Positions 32,863 through 44,250 of a DNA stretch of 64,000 bases are shown one piece after another. Source of the stretch: Phallusia mammillata (lineage: Eukaryota > Chordata > Ascidiacea > Phlebobranchia > Ascidiidae); NCBI GenBank assembly GCA_003260075.1, contig QLIY01000067.1, positions 216,129 through 280,128 of the forward strand. The letters run 5' to 3'. The notes beneath the pieces were generated by a model, which was not told the DNA's origin, ran no database searches, and worked only from the letters and a program-made list of their open reading frames with translations. How positions within the stretch are numbered: the stretch's first letter is position 1; the number at the start of each line of letters is the position of its first letter. The position numbers were made by a program, and so were the translations under genes.

Positions 32863-33702
32863 ATGTCTGAAAAACGATATGAATTCACTTTAAGCCCTGA
32901 GCTTCTAGAAAAGGCTGTTACGGAGCTGAATGAGCCTAGAGACAATACTGAACGGCTTAAAGCTATTGATGAACTAAAAGCTAACTATAAAGAATCGAAA
33001 TATGGCCCACTACTAAGTACTGAAGATGGCTTTCTACTGCGATTTTTAAGAGCCAAGAAGTTTAACCAGAAAAAAGCCTTAACTGCGCTGCACAACTATC
33101 ACGAAGCAAGACAAAACAACAAAGAGATTTTTGATAAGGTAAACAACCCAATTTTGCTGAAAGAAGTGTGGGACTGTGGTATCATGGTTGCCGTTGAAGG
33201 TGCTGGCTTGGATGGGTCTTGTGTTGTCTTAGAACGAGCCGGTCTTATTAAGAAAGGCATGGATATCTATGCTTTGACAGCTTACGGAGTTCTGACAATG
33301 GAAAAGCTTCTTGAAAATGAGCAACATCAAATATGTGGGCTTCAAACCATGGAAGACTTGGAAAATTTCAACATAAGTATTATCACTAAAGTTTCGCCGA
33401 TTGCTTTGGCAAAAATGAACTCTATTTGGCAAGATGCAATGCCTCTTCGCATCAAGGCAATGCACATGTTTCACGAAGGCACTATCATGGATATACTGAT
33501 GACTCTGTTCAAGCCATTTTTAAAAGAAAAACTTGTAAAGAGAATTCATATGCATGGCAACAGCTTTGAAAAGGTCCAGAACATGGTGGACACAACAAAA
33601 TTGCCCCCATGTTTTGGTGGCACTGGTCCTTCAATCGACACTATAGCCTCGGAGTGGAATGAAAAAATGAAAATGGCATGGTCAGAGGATACATATTTGT
33701 AA
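32863..33702 (+). CDS. CRAL-TRIO (alpha-TTP/RLBP1-like) protein 4, intronless
   Basis: This 279-residue protein starts at MSEKRYEF. An upstream in-frame ATT/TTG-type start is less likely because the family begins M-[S/E]-E-x-Y. LLRFLRAKKFNQKKAL, IWQDAMPLRIKAMHMF, KEKLVKRIHMHG and PPCFGGTGPS define the fold. In alpha-TTP the Lys and Arg of the KRIHMHG-type helix contact phosphoinositides; both are kept here. Closest to copy 3. It is the last gene of the array. Confidence 0.94.
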   Translation: MSEKRYEFTLSPELLEKAVTELNEPRDNTERLKAIDELKANYKESKYGPLLSTEDGFLLRFLRAKKFNQKKALTALHNYHEARQNNKEIFDKVNNPILLKEVWDCGIMVAVEGAGLDGSCVVLERAGLIKKGMDIYALTAYGVLTMEKLLENEQHQICGLQTMEDLENFNISIITKVSPIALAKMNSIWQDAMPLRIKAMHMFHEGTIMDILMTLFKPFLKEKLVKRIHMHGNSFEKVQNMVDTTKLPPCFGGTGPSIDTIASEWNEKMKMAWSEDTYL

Positions 33703-34894
33703 CGAATGTAGTTTTACTACAATCAATATTACCATAGACGCATTATCAGTAAATTTGTCGAAACATTTGTTCGCAAGACATAGTTTTGTAGCTGTTAGTC
33801 ATATTTGTTATATATTTTAGGTTCATTTAGTTTTTGCAGTCGTTCCATTGTCTAGCAGTATGCTCATGCTTAAGGCGAATATTTTTGTTATTATATTATA
33901 TTGATAGATTTGTCATCAAAAATATGCATGTTTTGTTAAAGCGGTACTTAAACTGTTAATAACTGTAAATGAATTGGGAATGTGGGTCAACTGTCTGTAA
34001 TGTTTAGATGACATCAACGCTTTTTGTGACTCATATAGGGGTGATGTTGTCATGTGTTTGTTTCCAAAATATAACTACTGGCTTGAATTCATTAAGAAGT
34101 AAAGCATGTTTAAAGTAATTCTGCAGTTAATACTTTGGGGTTTTGAAAGTGTTCACATATAGTTTATTGCTACGAACCAATTGTGCTTGTGGTAGAGTTT
34201 TCTTTACGATTGTTATAATTTAACCTTCTCTAAAATATGTGACAACTTGCAGTTTTAAACAAACACTGTTATGTAATAATGTTGTGCAGTTAATTGTCAG
34301 GCATTGTGTAACTCATTTGTCTGCGCTTAGTGTATAAATGCTTCATTTGAGTATTGTATTATGTGTTACTGTCACATTAGAGCAAGAAAAGTGCACTATA
34401 TATGATATCTTTAAACACTGTACTTCATGTTTATGCATTATACTTTATGTTTATGCACTGTAAACTTTGTTGCTTAGCCATTAAACCTCGGTAAAACCGG
34501 ATTTGTTTAACCCGGATCTTTGACTAATTCAGACAAAACTTACAAATGATTTGTAATGTGGTAAGGCTTTAACTAATCAACATCACCTAATCTGGGAAAT
34601 TTTTTTGGTGCAAATGGAGACCGAGGGTTACTGTATTTTAGTCCGTCATATTATTATTATTATTCGTTTCATGTGCCTTTTGTAAGTGGGGGGGGGGAGG
34701 CAATTTTTTTGGTGCACATGGGTCCGGATTAACCGAGGGTTACTGTATTTCAGTCCGTCATATTATTATTATTATTCGTTTCATGTGCCTTTTGTAAGTT
34801 CAATATGCGATTATGCAAAAATGATTTACTAATTGAACGCCTCTTGTCATTTTTAGCCCACTAAGTTACTATTTAAATGTTTTTATAACTGAAA
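33703..34894. other. Intergenic region before SLC35F5
   Basis: AT-rich, with a pogo-like MITE at 34479-34633 and a repeated piece of its right end after the G run at 34688. The ATTATTATTATTCG block recurs at both copies. SLC35F5 promoter elements must lie at its 3' end, but I cannot point to one. Confidence 0.5.
34479..34633. mobile_element. Pogo-like MITE copy
   Basis: The left end CATTAAACCTCGGTAAAACCGG and right end GAGACCGAGGGTTACTG are diverged forms of the 10304-10487 inverted repeats. Internal ACAAATGATTTGTAATGTGG and AAGGCTTTAACTAAT are shared with that element. Confidence 0.7.
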
Positions 34895-37154
34895 ATGCCT
34901 GTCGCTGAAGATGATCCCACTATCAATTCACAAGCACCTACAAGGTCAAAGTCAAAGTTTTGCTTGGGAATATTCTTGCTTCTTCTGGTTGACATCTTGT
35001 GGGTGGCATCATCAGAAGCTTCGGAGGTTCGTAAATTGGCAAAACACGTTTGCTTGTCATTTTTCTTGAAATACAATTTTAGGGCATAGCCCAGTTTTGT
35101 TCTTGACAGACAATATGATTAAAATTGCAAGCCATTTTTTCATCTATAGTATGTGCTCTGTTATTGTTCATAGTTTTGTGGGGGGGGGGTTTTGTCATTT
35201 TTCTTGAAATACAATTTTAGGACATAGCTCAGTTTTGTTTGCAACCAGCGATATGGTGGAAATTTCAAGTCATTTTTTCATCCATAGTATGTGATCTGTC
35301 ATTGTTTATAGTTTTGTAAGTGAACTACCCTTAGAATGTTGATCAGTGCTAGAAGCCTTTGTGAAGTGCACAACAATGATTTAACTATGTAAGTCACAAA
35401 ATTAAACAAAGCCTACCCATGGTTGTTAAAGTTTACAGCGAGGGGTAAATTTCTTTACTAGATTTTGTAAATCATCAACTAACGGTCAATTCGCTTGCTT
35501 GTACAAAATTTTGCTGCTGATAGCACCAAGAAAAGCACAAAGATTTTTAAACCAAGTATCATTCTCAGGTGTTTGTTTATTTTTCAGTATTTGTTCCAGG
35601 GGGGGGGGCTACCCTTAGAGTGTGGATCAGTGCTAGAAGCCTTTGTAAAGTGCACAACAATGATTTAACTATGTAAGTCACAAAATTGAACAAAGCCTAC
35701 CCATGGTTTTTAAAGTTTACAGCGAGGGGTAAATTCCTTTACTAGATTTTGTAAATCATCAACTAACGGTCAATTCGCTTGCTTGTACATAGTTTTACTG
35801 CTAATTGCATCAAGAAAAGCACAAAGATTTTTATACCAAGTATCATTCTCAGGTGTTTGTTTATTTTTCAGTATTTGTTCCAAGACATCCATTTTAACAA
35901 ACCTTACATGAGTACGTACATAAAAACCTCAATGTTCTCTATTTATCTGCTTGGTTTTATTATTTTTCCATCATGGCGGAGACAATGTATTCGATGTGCT
36001 TGTGACGATTACCCTGGTCAATACCAACTGGTAAGACTGACAAAATTAGTTGTATTGGACTTTTGTTAAAAAAATATGTTTATGTTTAACTTGGAAAGAT
36101 ATCCGTAGACTTTCTATCATTTTTAAATTGGTGGTTGCAAAATAATCCTGTTTTAATTGAAATATATATATTCATTATTTCATTACCATCAATTTTTATA
36201 TTTTTAATACCATCAATTTGTTTGATATTAAGTCCATTTTTTTATCATTTATAAAGTTAAATTGACAGTAAATTGACAAAGATTTTTGTAGCGGGGGGGG
36301 GGCCCATCATGGCGGAGACAATGTATTCGATGTGCTTGTGACGATTATCCTGGTCAATACCAACTGGTAAGACTGACGAAATTAGTTGTATTGGACTTGG
36401 TTTTGTTAAAAAAATAATTATGTTTAAATCAGAAAGATATCCGTAGACTTTCTATCATTTTTAAATTGGTGGATATATATATTTATTATTTCATTACCAT
36501 CAATTTTTATATTTTCAAAACCATCAATTTGTTTGATGTTAAGTCCATTTTTTTATCATTTATAAAGTTAAATTGACAATAAATTGACAAAGATTTTAGT
36601 TGTTCTATTCAGTGTAAAATGCTAAGATTTTCTTCATCAAAGTTTTCCAATTTTCTGTGTTACTAATTAAAATGTTGTAAAGATTTTGTATGTTTGTCTA
36701 AGATTGGCGAAACAGACACAGAAGACACAGATACAGAGGGTGGAGATTTCCAAATAAAGGATTCTTTGGTAGGTAATATACCTGCAAAGCATTGGCAAAA
36801 ACTGTACATGTCTTTTCACCAAGCATGGCAACACTTGGCTATTATGGCGTTACATATGTATGATGTACTGATAGCTGTGATATCACACATTTATGATGCA
36901 ATTTAGAATCGATTCTTTGCTGTATTTTAGTTATTTTTTAGTTGTTGCCATGAAATTGACATGCACATTGTGTTTTTATAAATCACATCTCAAGGTCAAA
37001 GCAGTAGCTTCATATCCCACATGAATTTGTTTTGACAAATTGTTCTGCACAGATGAGAAATTGTGACTTCCTTTTCTTAATTTCCTGATGCTACATATAT
37101 TTGCCTTCAGTGGTGGGATTAAAATTTTTTGTCAGCCGGTTCTATCACAAAAGT

Positions 37155-37218
<64 letters not shown>

Positions 37219-40200
37219 CCATTGACTAGTGTGCTAACCAGTTCGCTGAACTAGTAATGCTAACCAGTTCGCTGATCTCATAAAATTTTGTGGGACGGTT
37301 CTATAAAATCGGTGTGAACCGGCTGAATCCCACCACTGTTTGCCTTATGGTTTGTTCCAGACGTTCTTCAAATTGTGTAAGTTTTTTGTAAGATTTGTGT
37401 TTTTTGGTGGTTATGTATGTCCCAGATTTTTTGTTCCCGTTTGGCAGTTCTATGTAATATCCATCTGTTATTTGTTTTCAGGGTGAATCAATGTACGTTC
37501 CTGCCAATCTTCCCTCAGCATCAGAAATAGAAAGTGGTGATGATTCAGAGCAAAGGAAATCGGGGAACAAAGTAAAATTCAGTAACCTTATGGAAGTGAA
37601 ACACCTTGACGGTAAATATGAAAGGCACATTGTGTGCATGAGACTTTGTGTCGCTATGTTTTTTATCACCAAGCTAAAAAAGACAATTTTCACTTTGTGG
37701 ATTGCAAACATGAATGTTTTGCGATTTCTAAACTGGATTTGAACAATTTACATTGCCTTAAGCATTGTTTTACTTCTTATAATAGTTTGAATAACTGTCC
37801 CATATCCAACGCTGCATATTTAGTAGGGATGGTCCAAGCATCACTGTTTTTGATGCTCGGTGCTCAGCAGTTGCACTAACTGACCTGAGCATTAAATATG
37901 CATATTCATGTTAACGAAGCTCTTGGAAAGCATGTTCAAAGGTATCCAAAAAAGACTGCTTTTTTACATGCATTAGATGTGGAAACATATACTTCTGGGG
38001 TCTGTGAAGCGTAATACACCACTGGTGACATAAGGGACTGTGAAATGCTACAAAACTAGTGTGGAATTATAAATGTTTGTGATGTCACAATTTACCGAGC
38101 GTGCATTGAGCGTTAACATTAGAGTTGTGCTCGGCCAAACAGAACGTTTGCAGTTTGGGTCCATTCCTAATATTTTGTTTCGAATGATACAAGATACTGA
38201 TACTTTTGGAACCGCATAATCATAATACTTATTGCTTCCAGTTTCTGAAGCTGACCAAATAGCTCGGATGAACTACAGCGCTGCAGCTCGAGCAAAATTA
38301 ATGTGCAAAGCTAGAGAGGGGAATCTAACTGTGCAACAAGTTTTGAGGATAAGCTCCATGTTTGCAATTGTGGTATGTATTTATTTATCACATCTTTTGA
38401 TAAAAATTTGTTACCTAAATTACATTATTTGGAACAAATAGGGTTTTAATTGTCATGCTTCAACAATAAAGAAGAAAAACATATTTTGTGTAGTTGGTTT
38501 TGAACACAGTTTAGGGGGATGTAACAACATTTTAAAGAATCATGTCTTAGCTGACAATTTCAGACTCGATTTGATGCCATATTTTGGGGGCGAAATTGAT
38601 ATCCACAGTGGCTTGTATTACGAGATACATAGACTGATTTGAGTGTGCTGAAATAGTTGACTAATATATGTCAAATGTGTAACTGGAATTGTCTGTTCCA
38701 GGATTTCTACACTAGTATATCTTTAACATTTTTAAGAATTGGTAAAAAAGTGAATTGATTATGCAAAGCTTCCAACAAAAATAAAACTAATATTTTTACA
38801 GTTTTTTCTTGGCAATGTCGCATACCAGGAAGCGTTGAATGTAACAGACATGGCTGTTGTGAATATCATGTCATCTATGTCTGGAGTCTTCACTCTGATT
38901 CTTGCTGGAATGTTTCCTTCAAGGCCAGCCGACCAGTTTTCGTTGACAAAGTTTTTGGCTATTCTTGTCTAGTAAGTTCATTATCAGATGTTATATTTTC
39001 ACTGTTTGTTGTGTCAGACTCTATTACAAGCCAACTTGTTCAGCAAAAGGCTGATTTAACAACTTTGCATGTGCGTTTTGCTTATATGAAACCTAAAGTA
39101 ATATACAGTGCAGCACATATTTGTCAACCTTTTATGTAACTTACAAGTTCGGGAAATCTTTATTTCCAGGCTGAAATCAGTGTTGACAGTGTTGTAAAAA
39201 CAAATAATTTCGGTAAAAAGCATCTTTTATGTAACTCAAGATGATATGAAAAGGTGTAACTGATGTGGCACCTCATATCACTAATAATGGGATGAGCATT
39301 TGTCGAAACATTTGAATAACAAAGCATGTTGTAACAAAGCATGTTTTATGTATATTTGACCCATTGATTTGCTCATGAAATACAGTACAGTATATTGAAC
39401 ATACTGATATATATTTTTGGACAAAATTACTTTTTAGAATCTTGTTTGTCATATTTTATTGAAATTTGTAACCTGATAAAACACAAACAATGCATTATAT
39501 GTCAATTGGTTTAAAAAATCAAAAAAATAACAAAAACTTTTTTATACAATCCACAAGTAAAAAAATGTGGGCTGTTTTAAATAGCTTTGTTCAAGCCACC
39601 AATAACTGTGACAATAATCCCACTTGTATGATTCCAGTGTTGGTGGACTCGTCATGGTATCACTTGGTGCCGGAGAACAAGTTGGAAATCATTTTGTTTT
39701 GTCGAATCACCTTCTTGCAGGAATTATGTGGTCGTTATTAGGATCATTCTGTTACGCAGTTTATCTTGTTTTCTTACAAAAATCTGTCGGTACTACAGGA
39801 AAACTTGATGGGGGGGGGGGTTGCAAGCATGGAAAATTGGCTACATATACCAAAGCCTCTTTTCTAGTTTTACTAAGGGAATTGCTAGATTTAAAAAAAA
39901 TAAGGGTATGTAAATTCGGGATTTTTTCTTGAAAAGTTTTGGAAAAGTCATGGCATTTATAAACAAAAATTGCGCGGGAACCCTGCTAATGTAATATACA
40001 GTGCAGCACATATTTGTCAATCTTTTATGTGACTCAAGATGATATGAACGGTTGTAACTAATGTGGCATCTCATATCACTAATAATAATGGGATGAGCAT
40101 TTGTCAAAACATTTGAATAACAAAGCATGTCACTTTTTATGTATATTTGACCCATTGATTTGCTCATGAAATACAGTACAGTATATTGAACATACTGATA

Positions 40201-43188
40201 TATATTTTTGGACAAAATTACTTTTTAGATGAGTAGGGTTTTTTTAATAAAGAATCTTGTTTGGCATATTTTATGGAAATTTATAACCTGATAAAACACA
40301 AACAATGCCTTTATGTCAATTGGTTTAAAAAATATCTAGAACTTACAATATTTTATACAATCCACAACATGTAGAATTGTGGGCTGTTTTAAATATCTTT
40401 GTTTGTTCTACCAACTACTGCCGTGTTTCTCAAACCGTGGTATGCATACCACTAGTGGTACGCCGGAGCTTTGTGATACTTAATTTAAGTTATCAAACTT
40501 GCAACTCAACTGACCCAAGTGATAAGCTGTGGTTTGGGCGAAACTCGTGTTTTAGACAATCTTTTAAAATTGCTAAATATGCTAACCAGGTTGAGAAATG
40601 GGCCTCTTTTTTGGTCTTGGCAGTTATACAGGGTTTAGGAATTTAGGTGGTATCCAGCGATAAAAAAAGTTTTGAGGTGGTACACAATCCGGAAAAGTTT
40701 GAAAACTACTGCAACTAAAACAATCCCACTTTTATGATTTCAGTGTTGGTGGGCTTGTCATGGTATCACTTGGTGCCGGAGAACAAGTTGGAAACCATTT
40801 TGTTTTGTCGAATCATCTTCTTGCGGGAATTATGTGGTCGTTATTAGGATCATTCTGTTATGCGGTATATCTTGTTTTCTTACAAAAATCTGTCGGTACT
40901 ACAGGAAAACTTGATGTTCCTATGTTTTTTGGTGAGTTTTCTTCCTTAATTTTCAACAATTTTTATTCCACTGGAGCAGTGGTTCCCATCCTTTATTGAC
41001 AACTTTCTTCTTTAACAATCAAAACATTTTTATTTCTCTCTAATATACTACGTTGAAGATGCTAAATTATGCAAAGATCGTTTTAATTGGGTCTTTTATC
41101 AACTTAACATATCATATTATCAGAGCTTATGTGTCTACTTACAAACCACATGTAAAAAATAGCATAAATTCCTCATTTCGAAGTTCCTTGTTGGTAGGGA
41201 ACCACTGCACCAGGGTATTATCTGGATAACAACTAAATGCATTTCAAAACATAAACTTTTTAATTCAGTGGTTCTCAAATGCTTGAAGCTTGCTCCACAA
41301 AACTATTTTTTGTTTTTAAGTTTGCTTTATTTTGATCTTTTCCAGGTTTTGTTGGATTGGTTTGTTTTTCATTACTATGGTCAGGAATGGCAATTTTGCA
41401 TTATCTCCGACTGGAAACGTTCCAACTTCCGAACAAAACTGAGGCTATTCTACTTGTTGTGAACGGTTTGGTTGGAACTGTGTTATCTGAACTGTTTTGG
41501 TTGTGGTAAGTTTTTATTAAAATAAGCTACACAATAGTTACATTTAAATATCTTTTCCAGAAATATTGTGCAAAAAAGTCTGGCATTAAAAACATGTACC
41601 CTGTGTGCAGTGGTGGGATTCAATTTTTTTGTCAGCTGGTCTATCAGAAAAGTCATATTTTTCTGTGGGTTATGTTACAAAAAGTCCATTGACAGTTACC
41701 AGTAATGCTAACTGGTTCACTGAAGTTTGTGAGACGGTTCTATAAAACTGGTGTGAACCGGCTGAATCCCACCACTGCCTGTGTGTAACTTTTTACAAGG
41801 ATTACATTTAAAAATTAGCTGTTTTCAGTACACTTTATTTAGATGAAAGCAATCAGGCATCACAGCAAGTAACAAACGTTTTGGAACCAGCTAGACCAGT
41901 GGTTCTCAAACTCGGTTTTCGCGGCCACATGCGGCTCCCAACTACTTATTTTGCGGCTCGCACCAGACCTCAGAAAACCACCAAACATTGCTATTTTAGC
42001 TTTCAAAGTAATAATCTTTAGTGATTTTCTCAAGGTTTCATTTTTGTGGCTCCCTACACACTTAAAAAATACCATTTGGCCCTGACAATAAAAAAGTTTG
42101 AGAACCACTGAGCTAAACCAAAATGTTTAACAGGACAAAAGATTTGGTATCAACAGTCTTGGTGTAAGAAGCTATTTTAAACTGAGCAAGTACAACACAT
42201 AAAGCCAACCAAAGTTTTACCTAAGAATTATTAACATGGTAATGTTTTCAGCAAGAAGATACAAGCCAATTTTTTAGTGTGAAACACTCCAGCGTTTCAA
42301 TGGTTTCCGTCATCATCAGGTAAAAAAATCGCTTGTATCTTTTTGCTGAGAATATTTAAAACCATGAATTGTGTACCTAAGATAATGTCTGTTTGTTCAG
42401 TGACATTTAAATCAACAGCCCACCAGGCACATTAAAATGAATGAAGATCTACGTGTACGACTCAACTGTCAAGCTTTGCCTTTCCTGGGGGGGGGGGACT
42501 TATAAGACCTTACAAATTAGAGCAGTGTGCGCTTTACTTACCTTTCATACAATTTTGTTTGAATTACCGTGAATGTTTGTTAACTTTACATATACTATTT
42601 GACAGGGGTTGCATGTTTACCTCATCTCTGGTTGGAACCATGGCATTGAGCTTCAATATTCCTCTCAGTATTCTGGTCGATATAATAGTGAGAAAGGTAA
42701 AAGTATGTTTGTAATGTTATTGCTAATACATTATGCATGTTGGCTATCAGCACCGGTTTACACACACGTTTTGAACACAGAACATTTAACAAACCTAAAA
42801 CCAAGACAGTACCAAAAGATGAACAGGTTTTTATGTTTACTGTCTAAATATGTTTTCTTTTCCCTGTAGCAGGGTTTGACTGTCATTTTACTAAGTTTGT
42901 TTGTTTGTTGTAAAAGTTGAAAAAAATATAAAATAAGGATTTAGGTCAAAAATAAAGACATTTGTATATGACTTGATTTGTAACTTAATTTTAAGCTCTC
43001 TGAGGCAATTGGAATATATGGCGCAATATTTTATTGTTTACATTTAGGCAGTGGTGGGATTTAAACTTTTTGTCAGCTGGTTCTATCACAAAAGTCATAT
43101 TTTTCAACCGGTTTTGTCACAAAAAGTCCATTGACAGTAACTAGTAATGTTAACCGGTTCGCTGATCTCATAAAATTTCATGAGACGG

Positions 43189-43268
<80 letters not shown>

Positions 43269-44250
43269 GGTAATGTTTATAACTTCCAATATTTTTAACA
43301 AGTCATGTTCAAAATATACAACCAATGCATTGTTTTGATTTATATTCACAGGAACACTTTACTTGGCTTTTCTACATCGGTGTGATACCAGTTTTTGTAT
43401 CATTTATATTTGTTGCATATTTGTCGCACAAATCTCAAGGTGACCCGATTCGACACTGGATTTGTAAATGTTGTCGATGCTGTTGTTGTTCCTGCAGACA
43501 GTGAGTGTGAGTTCTGGTTTGTTGACTAAAGTTAAACAACATTTTTTCATTCCTTTGAATAAATTCTTTACACATACAGTTCTTTGTTTTCATTTTTATC
43601 CTCCGTAGATGGGCAATGCTTGAATGCATTATGCTCATAATGAGGCCACCATCATGTTGTATGTCTTTGTTTCAAATCCGTTGATTTTTATTTCACTTCA
43701 TTATTTTGGCTTGGGTAGTAAGGAGCCACTGGGTTTGAGTGATTTTGCTTAAGTTTCTTGCTCAGGGAAACACTAGTGGCTGAGACAGGAATAGAACCCA
43801 CAGCATTGTGAACAAAAGGCGGTTGCATTAGCTGCTTGGCCATCTTTGCAGAGCAATTTGATCGTTATTAACCCAAACCTATATGCCCTGCTGTTCAAAA
43901 AAAGTAAAATGACATGAATGAAAACATTATCTTTTGGACTGCATCAACTCGTTTGACTAGTTAGCATGTGGCCAATTACATCCTTCATTGTTTAAAATGT
44001 GCTGCATATTTTAGTTATTTCTGTTTGTGAATTTTCATTTACAGTTTTGACTAGAATAAGGTGCCTTGAAAAAATCAGTTTATAGCAATTTTTTGGTTAA
44101 ACGTTCTGATGAACTGTTTGAAATTCGAAGCACAAGTTTAAACTGTATGCTGTTTAATCTATGACATAAAGTGCATCTGTTTTTGTTTTTAGAAAAAAGA
44201 GTCCACTTTCGGAACAAGAAATTCCATTAACTTTAGTAACAAGGACATGA
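34895..44250 (+). CDS. SLC35F5: Solute carrier family 35 member F5 (SLC35F5)
   Basis: Eleven exons join in phase to 477 residues (human about 520): 34895-35026, 35872-36030, 36703-36768, 37482-37611, 38242-38372, 38802-38971, 40744-40931, 41346-41505, 42606-42696, 43352-43500 and 44193-44250. The family is in the drug/metabolite transporter superfamily, with about ten membrane helices; its substrate is poorly defined. Signature stretches are [23 protein letters not shown], the acidic hydrophilic loop with YVPANLP and [17 protein letters not shown]-like [27 protein letters not shown]-like [40 protein letters not shown], and [16 protein letters not shown]. The tail ends in a Cys-rich [10 protein letters not shown] cluster, which could be palmitoylated. 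The introns are rich in MITEs. A truncated duplicate of the 188-nt exon lies at 39638-39809. Confidence 0.96.
35040..36600. repeat. Three intron or exon-edge duplications in SLC35F5
   Basis: 35040-35179 recurs at 35189-35318, 35320-35598 at 35609-35890 (including the acceptor and the first bases of exon 2), and 35970-36292 at 36301-36600 (including the 3' half of exon 2). Each pair flanks a short G run and differs by a few percent. Only 35872-36030 is a complete exon. Confidence 0.85.
37108..37338. mobile_element. hAT-type MITE, family B, interrupted by a G run
   Basis: The ends CAGTGGTGGGATT and AATCCCACCACTG are perfect inverted repeats. The flanking 8-bp duplications TTTGCCTT (37100-37107 and 37339-37346) are identical, which marks a hAT insertion in an SLC35F5 intron. 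A 62-base G run at 37156-37217 sits where the intact relative at 41608-41777 has ordinary sequence. Confidence 0.92.
39638..39809 (+). repeat. Truncated second copy of an SLC35F5 exon
   Basis: It has the same acceptor and reading frame as 40744-40931 ([18 protein letters not shown]), cut by a G run just before the exon's last 17 bases and lacking the donor. About 500 bp of upstream intron is repeated too (39064-39600 and 39990-40440). It is probably the second haplotype. Confidence 0.8.
40421..40711. mobile_element. Possible hAT-like repeat in an SLC35F5 intron
   Basis: The left end GCCGTGTTTCTCAAACCGTGG and right end AAAAGTTTGAAAACTACTGC are imperfect inverted complements. The interior has the GGTACGCCGGA and GGTGGTATCCAGCG blocks typical of such repeats. 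No clear target duplication. Confidence 0.5.
40977..41207. mobile_element. hAT-type MITE, family A, second copy
   Basis: The ends CAGTGGTTCCCATCC and GGTAGGGAACCACTG are inverted repeats. Internal GGGTCTTTTATCAACTT and ACAAACCACATGTA are the reverse complement of blocks in the copy at 14526-14753. The 8-bp flanks CACTGGAG and CACCAGGG agree at only five positions, so the insertion is old. Confidence 0.75.
41608..41777. mobile_element. hAT-type MITE, family B, intact copy
   Basis: A 170-bp element with CAGTGGTGGGATT / AATCCCACCACTG ends and identical 8-bp flanks CCTGTGTG (41600-41607, 41778-41785). It is the reference copy for the interrupted ones at 37108 and 43049. Confidence 0.95.
41897..42110. 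mobile_element. hAT-type MITE, family C
   Basis: The ends CAGTGGTTCTCAAACT and AGTTTGAGAACCACTG are exact inverted repeats. The flanks AGCTAGAC and AGCTAAAC match at 7 of 8. The interior contains GCGGCCACATGCGGCTC and GTGGCTCCC blocks common in animal hAT derivatives. Confidence 0.9.
42236..42364. mobile_element. Fold-back mini-element with hammerhead-like core
   Basis: The arms ATGGTAATGTTTTCAGCAA and TTGCTGAGAATATTTAAAACCAT, and the inner AGATACAAGC / GCTTGTATCT, are inverted. On the minus strand the centre reads CTGATGATGACGG, then ATTGAAACGCTGG, the two conserved strands of a hammerhead ribozyme core (CUGAUGA ... GAAAC). Such cores occur in Penelope-like retroelements and their small derivatives. 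Folding was not computed. Confidence 0.55.
43049..43265. mobile_element. hAT-type MITE, family B, right end replaced by 75 G
   Basis: The left end CAGTGGTGGGATT and interior match 41608-41777 up to TGAGACGGTT, where a 75-base G run (43191-43265) replaces the expected right end. TTAGG right after the run equals the end of the left flank CATTTAGG, consistent with a target duplication partly swallowed by the run. Confidence 0.8.
43597..43866 (-). mobile_element. tRNA-derived SINE
   Basis: On the minus strand the head begins TGGCCAAGCAGCTAATGCA (A box, complement of 43824-43842) and about 25 bases on has GGGTTCTATTCC (B box, complement of 43789-43801). A non-tRNA body follows to about 43600. It lies in the last SLC35F5 intron. 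Degenerate relatives are at 7008 and 7432. Confidence 0.75.

Noticed and set aside
37156-37217. G-quadruplex or telomeric function for long G runs
   Set aside because: The runs are pure G, vary in length arbitrarily, follow one strand per contig and interrupt known elements. They are better explained as technical.
39638-40931. Mutually exclusive duplicate exons in SLC35F5
   Set aside because: The first copy lacks its last bases and donor, ends in a G run, and drags repeated intron with it. It is an assembly overlap.
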